Part shown: one piece after another, positions 20,952-31,896 of the stretch | How the letters are laid out: the number at the start of each line of letters is the position of its first letter | How positions within the stretch are numbered: the stretch's first letter is position 1 | Translations under genes and position numbers: made by a program | Source of the DNA: Nymphaea colorata | Taxonomy: Eukaryota; Streptophyta; Magnoliopsida; Nymphaeales; Nymphaeaceae | DNA: 64,000 nucleotides | Direction: 5' to 3' | Assembly (NCBI RefSeq): GCF_008831285.2 | Contig: NC_045145.1 | Span: 3,698,723-3,762,722, forward strand | The notes under the pieces: generated by a model | Databases searched by the model: none | Seen by the model: only the letters and a program-made list of their open reading frames with translations | What the model was told of the DNA's origin: nothing

Positions 20952-22795
20952 ATGGTATCAGATCCGCCGCCTAAGGATCCTCACTCCATGACGCCATCTT
21001 CAGGTACACGGTATCCCATTCAAAATTATCTTTACAATTCTAAGTTTTCTCCACAATACTTTGCATTTTTAACCTCTATTTTGAGTGATGCTGAACCTAC
21101 CTCGTATGCGGAAGCGGTGCAACATCAACACTGGCGCCAAGCTATGGCTGATGAGATCCATGCTCTCCAACAAAATACCACCTGGTCCCTTACTACCCTA
21201 CCTCCAAATAAAATTCCAATTGGTTGTCGTTGGGTATATAAAGTGAAACGGAGGTCTGATGGTACCATCTAACGCTACAAAGCCCGACTTGTAGCAAAAG
21301 GGTATACACAAATTGAGGGTATTGATTTTCATGAGACTTTTGCTCTAGTCGCAAAGCTTACTTCCATGAGGACTTTACTTGCGGTTGCTGCAACTCGTCA
21401 ATGGTCCCTATATCAAATGGACGTTAGTAATGCATTCATACAGAATATTCCAGTACGACAAACAGTCGTACTGGAATACTCCCCCTCACGAAGAAGACCT
21501 GGAGGAATGGTCATATAAACTTTTTCGTGCAGCTCCCCATGTATGAATGCATTACTAACGTCCATTTGATATAGGGACCATTGACGAGTTGCATTCATAC
21601 ATGGGGAGCTGCACGAAGAAGTTTATATGACCATTCCTCCAGGTCTTCTTCGTGAGGGGGAGTATTCCAGTACGACTGTTTGTCGCCTCCATAAGTCCTT
21701 GTACGGACTTAAACAATCACCACGTAACTGGTTTCACAAGCTCATGACTGCCCTTAAGGATGCTCATTTTATTCAATCCAATGCAGATTACACATTATTC
21801 ACTCGACACTCTGGAAATCAGTTTATTGTTATCCTAGTGTATGTGGATGATCTTATTATTACAGGAAATGATGAACAAGATATTTCTTCAATCAAGACCT
21901 TCTTACACTCCAGATTCCATATAAAAGATCTAGGAAATCTCAAGTATTTCCTAGGAATTGAGGTTGCTCGAGCGCCATCCGGGATATTTTTAAATCAAAG
22001 AAAGTATGCATTGGTGATTCTTTCTGACGCTGGTCTATTAGGAGCAAAACCAGCCGATTTTCCTATGGATCAAAAATTGAAACTAACTCCAGAAGAAGGT
22101 GAACCGATAAAGATCCAGCTATGTATCGAAGGTTAGTAGGGCGCTTGATCTATTTGACCATTACTCATCCAGAAATAACATATTCAGTTCATACGTTAAG
22201 TCAATTCATGCAATCACCACGACTTCCACATTATGAAGCAGCTCTTCGCATATTAAGATACTTAAAATCATCTCCTGGAAAAGGTATCTTTCTATCATCA
22301 TCTAGTGAAATGCAGTTAAGAGCATATTGTGATTCTGATTGGGCGAGTTGTCCTTCAAGTCGGAAATCAGTAAGTGGTTTTGTGGTTTTTCTCGATAAAA
22401 GTCCAATCTCATGAAAGTCAAAGAAGCAAACTACTGTAGCCAGATCATCCGCAGAAGCGGAATATCGAGCGATGGCTACTGCTGCATGCGAAATTGTATG
22501 GTTGAAGGCACTATTAAAGGATTTAGATGTACACCATCACAAACCAATAAGCCTATATTGTGACAATCGAGCAGCCTTGTATATCTCCAAAAATCCAGTT
22601 TTTCATGAACGAACAAAACATATAGAACTGGATTGTCACTTTGTTCGAGAGAAGGTTCAACAAAAAGTAATTCAACCTCAGCATGTATCCACGTCATTGC
22701 AGCTGGCTGATATTTTCACAAAACCATTGGGTAGGGATATGTTCCAAAGCTTGAAGGCCAAGTTGGGTGTCACAGATCTACACACTCCAACTTGA
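20952..22795 (+). pseudogene. Copia reverse transcriptase and RNase H with stops and an inverted duplication
   Basis: The RT start reads YAEAVQHQHWRQAMADEI and PIGCRWVYKVKRRSDGTI, then a stop at 21270-21272. It continues [19 protein letters not shown] to MDVSNAFI, where an inverted duplication (21442-21591) intervenes. It resumes with LHKSLYGLKQSPRNW and the catalytic VYVDDLIITG box (about 21838). A frameshift near 22110 is followed by RNase H ([49 protein letters not shown]). A TGA at 22412 replaces the expected tryptophan. Confidence 0.92.
21391..21680. repeat. Inverted duplication inside the copia RT region
   Basis: 21463-21591 is the reverse complement of the joined RT sequence found in the left arm (21391-21441, CAACTCGTCAATGGTCCC and onward) and the right arm (21592-21680, CATTCATACATGGGGAGC and onward). 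The word CATTCATAC is shared by both arms at the junction. A further 13-bp pair (ATTCCAGTACGAC / GTCGTACTGGAAT) sits at about 21446-21477. The result is a near-complete palindrome that could fold into a long hairpin. Confidence 0.9.
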
Positions 22796-22802
22796 GGGGG
22801 AG

Positions 22803-23042
22803 TGTAGGATGACTAGCAGGATGGCTACCGAATCAGTTTGGATTTTGAAGATAAAATCTTCTTTATTAGTCAAGATATTGTTTCCAAATTTTGTTGTAAC
22901 AAAGAAACCGTTGTAACTCCATATCCCTAAATTCTTGCTACCGTGTATATTAGGATGAAAAGTTGTCAATAGCAATACATAGAAGTTACGATTCTTCCAA
23001 TTGAGTCTCTTCTTCGTCTTCTTCCTTACTGTTATTTTCTCA
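22803..23042 (+). repeat. Copia 3' LTR (240 bp)
   Basis: It follows the polypurine tract GAGGGGGAG and is followed by the TSD CTGAT and then by UGT exon 1 sequence GGATGGCC. Confidence 0.95.
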
Positions 23043-23107
23043 CTGATGGATGGCCTAGTGGGGATGACCGGAACAAGTTGGGCACGTTCTGCCATGTTAC
23101 GCTGAAG

Positions 23108-26100
23108 GAGATGCCGGGGCACCTGGAGAACCTGATTCTCGACATCAATCGCAGAGACGACCGGAAGATCACTTGCATCTTCCTTGGTGATCGCAGATGC
23201 GCATATGCCGTGGGCGCTCGAGGTAGCCGAGAAGCTAAGCATTAGGAGGGTGGCCTTCTATCCGGCATCTGCTGCTACCTTCTCAGTCATGGCTAGTATT
23301 CCCTGGCTTTTGGAAAAACAAGTCATAGATTCGAACGGTAAGGCGTTCAACTCAACCACTTGCACTGGTGTTTAAATTGTAGGTGTTTGGATGAAAGTCT
23401 GAAAAAACTTAAACTCCGTTTTGTCAAAACTTTCATATTTAGATGGCAAAGCAAAAATCAAGTTTTTAAAAATGAAAACCCTTTTAAAAACCTGGTTTGT
23501 GTTTGAATGACAAAATTTGAGTTTTTGAATATTGAATAGAGTTATGTGATAGCTATAACACTAACAGCATTCCCAAATATAAATTTTATTGTCTACAGTG
23601 TTAACAAATTGGACAGCCTTTTATATTATGTTATCATATGTGGCCAAAACTGAGTTTTGAATGAATGAAATAGAAGGGTTCAGGTTTTATCTCAAAACTC
23701 TGTTTTATAAAAACCGAGTCTAAAAGAGACCCTGTTTTCATATCATTCAAACATAGCAAAACTCCAAACCAGGTATTGGTATGATGGTATCATCCAAACA
23801 GCTCCAAACCAGGTATTGGTATCATCCAAACAGCCCCTTAGTTGCTTATTAAGTCTTATTTTACAACTCAGTTCCTCACTCTCATTGTCTTCTGCTATTT
23901 TACTATTTATTCTTTCTTTTTATTTTTTTCTTGCTACAACTGTAAAAAAAAAATTCTTAAAAGGAACTGGGCAATCTCGATATTTCACACACACTCATAT
24001 GCCTATTTTTCTATGTTGCTTTTCGTAACCATTTTTTCACGTGATGAATAAATCTATTATAAACAATCACCTTATTAGATACGTGGCCAATTTGATGACT
24101 GCCTGTTAGTAATAAATGTTTTAAATTTTAACAATTAGGCACCATTAGGCACATGATAGCATAAAACTCTTATGTATATATAAAGTTATGTATATATAAA
24201 GTGTTACTGAATTGCTTTAACCATTTATCTATATATCCCGATGTCTCACCAACAAGCTGATGTAAATATTTGAGTCACTCCATAAGGATAGTACCCTTGA
24301 AAAATCGAACTGAGGAATAATATAAGATGCCACCCAACCCGTTGAGTCACCCATCACTTGGTATGAGAGAGGAAAAAAAAGGGAAAGTAATTGATTTTTA
24401 TTAAAAACCCTTCAATAGTCAATTAGTTATCTTAAGACCACTCGGCTTACAAACAAAAATCAAACCTATTAAAATTAATTACAATAATTATGCTTTTTTT
24501 TTAAATCTAATCTTGTAGATATGATCTTAAGAGTGACTCGATAGAAAACATATATTAAATTAGTTATTTTCTTACTTTAAACTGCTCTTATGACATCAAC
24601 ATTTTGGTAGTATAAGCTCAAATTTTTTTACAAAAATGACTTGAACTAAAGCATGATTTATTTTAAATTAGCTTTTACAAACACATTAGATGGCTCTCAT
24701 AGGTTGTTTAACACACATTTTAACATGAATGACAGGTCTGGTTTTTATCCCTTACCCAAGTAATCCGACACCTACCAATCACTCATATATATATATATAA
24801 GTCTTCCATGCGACAAACTTGAACCCAAGTTTGCTCCAATTTCGACATATTGGGAATAAGAGGAGGTCAATTTCCGAACGCTCAATTTACTACTGCTACA
24901 AATCTCCAAAAAACTATCCTAACGCTCTCGCAGCTTCGTGAACCGTTTTCCACATGATTTCTGATAGAGAAGAGGCCTGTACATTTATCTGACACAATGC
25001 CAGCCGTTGACCCTGCTTTATTTGGCTGGCTTCATATCGGAAAGGAAGATGAGAAGGAGATGTTTCAGTATCTTCTAATATGCCTCCAATCAATTCAGGA
25101 CGATCTTGTGTTATGCAATTCCTTTCCTGAGATCGAATTCCTGGCTATCAACCTCATGAAAAATCTCATGCCAATTCGGCCTCTGCTATCACACAACCAC
25201 TTGCAATTTCCCATGCTGTGGACAGAAGATTCAAGCTGTCTTGGTTGGCTTGACCAGCAACCAGCACGCTCAGTCATATATGTTTCCTTTGGTAGCATCA
25301 CCTTACTGAACCAGCACCAACTTCATGAGCTCGCGCATGGACTCGAGCTCACCGGCAGGCCATTCCTCTGGGTCTCTAGGCCCGACCTCATGGATGGGTC
25401 GGCCGCGGTCTACCCAGATGGGTTCGCCAGAATTGTAGCCGCCGGTCACGGCTGCATGGTTGAGTGGGCTCCGCGGAAGGAAGTGTTGTCTCATCCTTCC
25501 ATAATTCCATTGCTTGCTTCTTAACTCACTACGGGTGGAACTCAACCATGGAAGGCCTGTATAATGGCCTTCCCCTCCTATGTTGGTCATACTTTGCTGA
25601 CCAACACTTGAATCAGTACTTCATAGTTGAAGTGTGGAAGGTGGGACTAAGGGTGTCAAAGGACAAGGATGGAGTCGTTAGGAAAGAAGAAATCAAGGAC
25701 AAGCTTGAGAAGCTGCTGCATGATGAAGGAATAAGGATGAGGGCGATGGAGCTGAAGGACATGGCAAGGAAGAATGAGATGGATGGTGGTGATTCCTCAA
25801 AGAACTTTATTACTTTTGTTGATCTCATCAGGTAAAAGAGAACTATTTCCATATGTATGTTTTTCTTTTTGGCTAGTAATATTCCGCTCTTTTCAACAAT
25901 GAATTTTATATCCGAGGGAGGGAAGCAGGTGTGGGCGGGCAACCATAAAAACTTCTTATTTGTATATTGATATTTGTGACTTTTTTTTCTCGTTTACATA
26001 TTAGTGACCTTTAAAATATAAAACTTAATACTTAGGACCTCTTAACGAAGACTTTCTAGGTCTACTCTGAATTCTGGGTGTATAATGACTGTGTATCCTG

Positions 26101-27060
26101 CTCTGGTGCCAGTTCTGGCTTTATTTTAAAACTAGAGCTGATGTTCATTGGTGCTTTTTTACTGTCAGACCTAACTTAACACAAAAACATGTAAGATTAT
26201 TGACTATTTTTCTTCTTCCTTATTTTTTGATCTTTTATTTCTTTAACAACCATATTGTCCACCTCAATATTTATGGTTTCCAGTGTCGGTGAGGACTTGA
26301 AAAACCAATCTCAAGAGGTTGGCAGGTTTTCTTCTCCCCATCTTTTCTGTCTTTTAAGTTTTTCTTGTTATTGCATTTCACATCAAGTCCAATTATTGGG
26401 GGGTAAAGATAGCGACGAAGGGTGTGGAATCTCAAGAGGTTGGCAGGTAAACCACTCCATCTTTTTCTGCCTTACGTTTTTCTTGTTTTCACATTTCACA
26501 TCAAATAGATTTAAAATGGTGGAAGAATGCCGGAAATGTTTATAATAAACCATCAGATGAGACAAAGGTTATATGAGGCGAAGGTTATAGCACAAGGTAC
26601 AAATCCTTTGGTCACTGTCACGACTTAATACACTATTCTTTTATGGCTCCAAACATGTTCTGTGAACATGAAGAGATAAAAGGGTAGTGAAAATTGCATA
26701 CGAATGCTTTTGCATTTTGAAAATTGGTTAAGTTTGGTTGAAACTTTAGATTTGGATTTACATATGAATGTGAAAATCAAAATTAGAGTAAGGTTCGTAG
26801 TGTAGCTGATCGAGCTATGGACATGTGAAAAGCAGGTTTTTAGTTGAGTCCAATGAATGCTATGTATCTGTGTATTAACTAGCAAGGTGTGGCACTTAAG
26901 TTGCAGAATCCATCACTACCATCATCACTGGCGCCCATGCAGATCATGACTCCAAATGCAGGCAATGTGGTAGGCTGTTAACTTCTAGTCACACTCACAT
27001 GAGAGAGAACGATCACATGAAACAGAAAAAAGAAAAATCCTAAAAGTATAAAACCAATGG
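23108..27060 (+). repeat. Segmental duplication unit 2 (partner 1-4650)
   Basis: Exon 1 end, intron, exon 2 and about 1.2 kb of 3' flank of UGT copy 2 match unit 1. Copy 2 carries its own changes: a shorter intron (no SINE, no 1095-1551 repeats) and an extra partial tandem duplication around 26310-26450 (CTCAAGAGGTTGGCAGG twice). The 3' flank 25836-27060 holds no recognised gene. Confidence 0.75.
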
Positions 27061-27163
27061 AGCCAGCAAGCACTAATACCAATTGTTAAAAAAAATGGCG
27101 CATTCACATGCGCACCACAATCATTAATCCAATTAAAATTTACACTAAGGCTCTAATATCAAT

Positions 27164-27528
27164 TGTAGGAATCCTGATGCTATATATATATAGCATCATC
27201 TTCATCATCGCCAACAAAACATTGATTAAGAAAATAATACTTCTCTAATTAATTACATTCCCAAGGGGTTCGATTTTGAGGGCGCGACTGGAAAAAACCA
27301 ATTCACACAAATGAAAAACTACGGGCTGCGTTAATATTAATGGAAATAAACCATAACGGCCTTGTGATGAAAAATTAGTTAAGATTTTTCTTCTCTAATG
27401 TTGGCGAGGTTTATTCCCTGATTTTGATGATCTCATCATTATTTTCATGATCATCTTCTTTTTTATTTCTCTCCTTTTAAGGGAATGGATCTGGGTCCAG
27501 CCCATTATTAGCGGATCCTGATCCAACA
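27164..27528 (-). mobile_element. Candidate solo copia LTR remnant, minus orientation
   Basis: On the minus strand this 365-bp block starts TGTTGGATCAGGATCC and ends CATCAGGATTCCTACA, giving TG...CA ends with related short inverted termini. It is followed by ATTGATATTAGAGCC, close to the copia initiator-tRNA primer site. Only about 80 bp of possible internal sequence remains (to about 27080). No second LTR or TSD was found. Confidence 0.42.
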
Positions 27529-28846
27529 TTTTCTCCTTACTTTTTATTAGGGTCACACTGTAATGCATTTTCAAAGCTGGTTACATGCACCATCTTTGTG
27601 GGCATCGGGTTAGGCATGCCCGGTCCGATAAGAAATTGGACAAAGCTGCAGCTTATGCCAGCAGCCCAGGCGCAGCTCAACAGTCTGCAACCAAGGTTTG
27701 AGCTCCCCTCAACTTGACCCGATTACAGTAAAATTATATATGTATAATATAATATATACAAAATTGTAATACATATATGATTAATGAAAATATAATATAT
27801 ACAAAAATGTAATGCATATATGATTAATGATAACAATATACATTTATTTAAATAAAATAATAAACAAGGTAAGGGCAGGCACAGTAGAAACTTACTAGGC
27901 CATCCTGACACCCAAATTTAATTGACCCTGATACCGGTCCGGGTGCGGGTGCACCACGCACTTTATGTATCTTTCATGCATGGTGCATGAAAACGACGAA
28001 TATAAAGACAAAAGGTGGAAAGTGAAAAGACAAATCTTTTTTCAAAAATAATTAAAATGCCTTTCACTTCTATTTAGCAATGACAATGTACTACTCGCTA
28101 TTAGTTTCCTTGTTATTTTGTGAAAATGAACTGCTCACCTTAAAAAAAAAAAAAAAAAAAAAAAAATTACTTTCCCTGTCTGTTCCTCGTTTGTTTTTAC
28201 CTACTATAGCCGACTGCATGTTGTCCTTGTTTTAATTAAATTCCAGACTACAGTGTAGTTAAATGTCTGCCGTAACCTTTTAAAAGACATATTTTTAATC
28301 ATAAACATATAAAAGAGCGTTAAAATATAGGTCGCCTTTGATATTAAATATAGATGGCCTCGAATATTAGGTTTGAAGCTGCGTTAAAAAAAAAAAATGT
28401 ATGATTCGAGAGAACATGGATATCAAATTCATACCTAATGTCCGTACCATATGTTAAAAGAAGGGCCAATGAAAAGGTCCGAACCTGTGAACCTTCGCCG
28501 CTACTGATCAACCTCAATCCGGCGGTGTGCTCGTCGACGCTTGTAAGTTTCTCCGTCCAACTCTTTTGTCGTGCTTCGGCAGCCTCCATCTTTTCTTTTT
28601 CCCTAGATCTCTCTAGCTCTCAGCGCGTCGGTCTCACGGTCGGTCGTCTACAGCCAATGCAGCAGAGAAGCCTCTGCATTTTACTCGGAAAAGTCTATTG
28701 ATTTAGCTTTTGTCATTTACGTGCCATTACATTATCGATGCTTCTCAAAGCACTTCTGCATTGTTCAAAAGGAAAATTAGAAAGTGAACATGGTGGTCCT
28801 CTAGATTATGCTTAATATAGAGGATTCTTTTTTCTCTCTTCATTGA
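27529..28846. other. Intergenic DNA, no gene recognised
   Basis: AT-rich, with a poly(A) run at about 28142-28167. The 28480-28700 part is more GC-rich and resembles a plant 5' leader or exon (TTCGCCG, CGTCGGTC words), but I see no gene model. Confidence 0.4.
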
Positions 28847-30222
28847 GGGCCTTTGATGGCCTGGAAATATATTTCTGAAAATATAAGAAATGGAAAAATG
28901 TTTTCCAATTCTAATTTTGGTGTGTGTGATGACTCAGAAATATATTTCCAATTCTATATTTCTGAGTTTGATGGTATGGGAAAATGAAATGAAAAAAATA
29001 CCAATAACAAATATATAAAAAAATCACCGCCTTTAAGCACCAGATAAGCCGTTGCCGCTTCCGAACTAACCGTGCAACCATCCATCTGCCTAAAGTAGTA
29101 TTCTTAAAAATTTCAGGAATTAGGAAGTAGGTTATGTTTGTGAACTCGAACAAAGATGCTATATATTAAAAAAAAGAAAGAGCAGAAACTTGGTCCACCA
29201 ATACACAATGCTATCAAATGGAACTTCAACATGAGTAAATGCTCATATCAGTGTTGAGTGATGCAGATTTAATTTCAACAGTAAATGTCTCTACAGTACA
29301 TACTGCTACACTGTTTTTCCCCAAGAACAGGGTCCTGTTCTCAGAAGCACAGCTCTCAAAAGAGGGGTTTCTTTCATAGCCGACCACGTAGAACTTTCCT
29401 TTGCTGTCATCTTGTCCTGCAGGCATTTTGACTGCCGAACAAGCCTCCGGATCTTGTCCATGTCCGGAGAGATGTGCTTTATCACAGCAGTGAGCACACC
29501 AACCTTCCATGCCTTCTTGAGGTTGTGAGGCTTCTTGTAAGGGGGAGGACCCTGGTCCTTCCGCAGCCCCAACTGAGGCCACCAATCCTCCTTGCCGGTC
29601 GGCCACCACGGTGGAGCTAACCCTTTCTCCAGCGGGAACCGCCTCTGAGGCGGTTTGCAACTGCTGCATAAGGGGAGACAACAGAGACCCCAGCGTGGTG
29701 TCCTGTAGCTCCTGAAGAGTCTGAGGTGTAGAGACCATGGCCGGGCTTTCGGGAATAGCGTTCTCCGCCTGATACTTCTGCGCCCTGGACATCTTCTTCC
29801 GCCGTGCCTTCTCCGGCGGCTGCCTCTGCTTGGCGATGTCTCCGTTCTCCTTGGCCTTATTCTGCTCCTTCAGCCGCCTCAACCGGATTCGGTCCCTCCA
29901 CATCCTCCGCTCAAGCTCATCGACATCAATCTCCTCCTCACTCTCGTCGTCATCCTGCAGCACCTGTTCTTCGTGCCCAATTGCTCGCGGAGTGACAAGA
30001 CGAGGAGAAGGAAGGAAGACGCGCTTGCGTGCCCTGACGGGCAAAAATTTTTTTCCGAAAAAAAATTTCCGTCTCTGCAGGTGGAAATTTTTTTCAAAAA
30101 ATTTCCGGAATCGACTTTAACGGTAGAAAAAAATTTTCTATGTTTGATACAATGGAAAAATTTTAAATTTTTGAATTTTTTATCTCGGTGAATAGTGTAT
30201 TTCCGGCGCATCAAACGCCCCC
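28847..30222. mobile_element. TIR-bounded element (PIF/Harbinger-like?) carrying an EIL gene fragment
   Basis: The left end GGGCCTTTGATGGCCTGGAAATA and the inverted right end GGGGGCGTTTGATGCGCCGGAAATA form an imperfect TIR of about 25 bp. TGA flanks both sides (28844-28846 and 30223-30225), a possible 3-bp TSD. Sequence resuming at the right (TGAAGAAAATGTTTTCG) matches the promoter of UGT copy 2 at 17642 (TGAAGAAAATGTTTTTC), which sets the right boundary. The left flank resembles the same promoter only over a short AT-rich stretch. A 3-bp TSD and GGGC ends suggest PIF/Harbinger, but TGA is not the usual TWA. The interior holds the EIL pseudogene and no transposase. Confidence 0.55.
29350..30044 (-). 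pseudogene. EIN3/EIL-family transcription factor fragment, deleted and frameshifted
   Basis: On the minus strand, without an ATG, the frame shows the EIN3 acidic-basic N-terminal signature: [31 protein letters not shown], then [14 protein letters not shown]. It jumps directly to KYQAENAIP, omitting roughly 55-60 residues of the conserved DNA-binding region. It continues [22 protein letters not shown] frameshift at about 29670 moves into the next frame, which reads [29 protein letters not shown], then [20 protein letters not shown] and [19 protein letters not shown] (to about 29385). Beyond that the family match is lost. EIN3 proteins are nuclear activators of ethylene responses; this copy cannot encode one. 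Confidence 0.88.
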
Positions 30223-30225
30223 TGA

Positions 30226-30389
30226 AGAAAATGTTTTCGTTTTCCTTGTTATGATGGTTTTACCTTTCTTTTCCCCCTCATTAAAGCCGACACTATTTGC
30301 TTTGTTGCAATGTAACAACGAAGCGAGCGTCCAAAATTTGAAGATCCACTCAGAAGCTCATGAACAGTCTTGTGCCCAGTGGATCCACC
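30226..30389 (+). promoter_or_regulatory. Proximal promoter and leader of UGT copy 3
   Basis: The 164 bp between the right end of the TIR element and the ATG begin with sequence shared with the promoter of UGT copy 2. No clear TATA box like that of copy 2 (17758) is seen. An in-frame upstream ATG at 30360 would add ten residues. Confidence 0.45.
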
Positions 30390-31896
30390 ATGAGCAGCAG
30401 TACTAAGCCGCACGTCCTTGCAATCCCCTTCCCAGCACAAGGCCATATCATGCCCTTAATGCAGCTCTCTCATCGCCTCATCCGCCGGGGCTTCCTTGTT
30501 ACCTTCGTCAATACAGAGCACATTCATGAGCGACTGATGGCTGCAGAACAACCTGGAAAGCCTTCTTCTCAAGATTTCGCCGGAGAAATCAAGTTGGTGT
30601 CTATTCCTGATGGATGTGCTAACGGATCTGACCGGAAGAAGTTCGGCACGTTCAGCAATATCATGCTGAAGGAGATGCCCGGGCCCCTGGAGAACCTGAT
30701 TCTCGACACCAACATCAGAGACGCCCAGAAGATTACTTGTGTGATAGCCGATGTGCATATGTTCTGGGCGCTCGAGGTAGCCGAGAAGCTAAACATTACC
30801 AGGGTGGCTTTCTGGCCGGCATCTGCTGCTACCTTCTCCGTCGTGGCCAGTATTCCCCAGCTGCTGGAAAAACGAGTTATAGATTCGAACGGTAAGAAGC
30901 TCCCATCAAATTTGGGTAGCAAAAATTTGGCAACCAATTTTTCTGCAGATTGAATTGACATCTGAAATCTGAATGTAAGTGCATTACCCATTGCATTTAT
31001 AAGATTAATTTCGGCTTTTCACAGGATTTCTGATAGAGAAGAGACCTGTACACTTATCAGACACGATGCCAGCCATGGATCCTGCTTGGTTTGTCTGGCT
31101 TAACGTCGGACAGGAAAACGAGAAAGAGTCCTTCCAGTTTCTTTTGTTATGCCTCCAATCAATTCGGAGCGATCATATCTTGTGTAATTCCTTTCCCGAG
31201 ATCGAATTCCCTGCGATCAACCTCATAAAAAATGTCATGCCAATTGGGCCTCTGCTATCAGATATGCATTTGCAACCTTCCAAGCTGTGGACGGAGGACA
31301 CGAGCTGTCTTGATTGGCTTGACCGGCAACCTGCTCGCTCAGTCATATATGTTTCCTTTGGAAGCCTCACCTTACTGAACCAGCGCCAACTTCTTGAGCT
31401 AGCTCATGGGCTCGAGCTCACCGGCAGGCCATTCCTCTGGGTTTCTAGGCCAGACCTCATGGATGGGTCACCCGCGGTCTACCCAGATGGGTTTGCCGGA
31501 ACTTTGGCCGCGGGTCGCGGGTGCGTGGTTGAGTGGGCTCCCCAGCAGGAAGTGCTCTCTCATCCTTCTATTGCTTGCTTCTTAACCCACTGCGGATGGA
31601 ACTCAACCATGGAAGGCCTGTACCATGGCCTTCCTCTCCTATGTTGGTCATGCTTTGCTGACCAACACTTGAATGAGTACTTCATAGTTGAGGTGTGGAA
31701 GGTGGGACTGAGGGTGTCAAAAGGCAAGGATGGAATAGTTAGGAAAGAAGAAATGAAGGACATGCTTGAGAAGCTGTTGAAAGACGAAAGAATAAGGATG
31801 AGGGCGATGGAGATGAAGGTCAGGGCGAGGAAGAATGTGATGGAGGGTGGTGATTCCTGGAAGAACTTTACTACTTTTGTGGATCTCATCAGCTGA
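30390..31896 (+). CDS. UDP-glycosyltransferase copy 3 (UGT83A1-like), intact
   Basis: Two exons, 30390-30891 and 31025-31896, join in phase 1 across a 133-bp GT...AG intron to give 457 residues, normal for plant UGTs. The start chosen is ACCATGAGC, shared with copy 2; an in-frame ATG at 30360 is less likely. The N-terminal half has PFPAQGHIMPLMQLSHRL, whose histidine (about residue 19) is the family catalytic base. The C-terminal half has the 44-residue PSPG box at about 338-381 (starts WAPQQEVLSHPS, contains HCGWNSTMEG, ends FADQ), ending in Gln, usually read as preference for UDP-glucose. The enzyme is expected to be cytosolic. The acceptor is unknown. It is the only complete UGT in the window; a TIR element with an EIL fragment lies just upstream. 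Confidence 0.93.

Larger units (their letters stand above)
18064..23042 (+). mobile_element. Ty1/copia LTR retrotransposon inserted in UGT copy 2 exon 1
   Basis: The two LTRs (18064-18309 and 22803-23042) begin TGTAGGATGAC and end TTTTCTCA. The 5-bp TSD CTGAT lies at 18059-18063 and 23043-23047. Polyprotein order is gag, protease, integrase, RT, RNase H, the copia order. The polypurine tract TTGAGGGGGAG precedes the 3' LTR. No initiator-Met primer-binding site (TGGTATCAGAGC) follows the 5' LTR; the sequence there is GTTTTGTGCCCTG. The LTRs differ by one substitution and one 6-bp indel, so insertion was recent. Yet the coding region has at least two frameshifts, stops and an inverted duplication. 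Confidence 0.95.
17842..25835 (+). pseudogene. UDP-glycosyltransferase copy 2 (UGT83A1-like), broken by copia insertion and frameshifts
   Basis: The start codon is ACCATGAGC at 17842, as in copy 3. Exon 1 is 17842-18063 plus 23048-23337, split by the copia element and one TSD copy. It shows the N-terminal PFPLQGHIMPLMELSHRL motif with the family histidine. Without the element and TSD it is 512 nt, 10 more than copy 3, because of the extra ATCTTCCTTG near 23177. Exon 2 is expected at 24956-25835, 880 nt against 872 in the other copies, because of an 8-nt insertion near 25501-25510 (TTCCAT-AA-TTCCAT) just before the PSPG histidine. The acceptor is CAT|GATTTC where the sister copies have CAG|GATTTC. 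Four independent lesions therefore inactivate it. The rest is close to copy 1. Confidence 0.92.

Noticed and set aside
21413-21598. Minus-strand frame resembling reverse transcriptase
   Set aside because: It is the inverted duplicate of the copia RT segment, not a separate gene.
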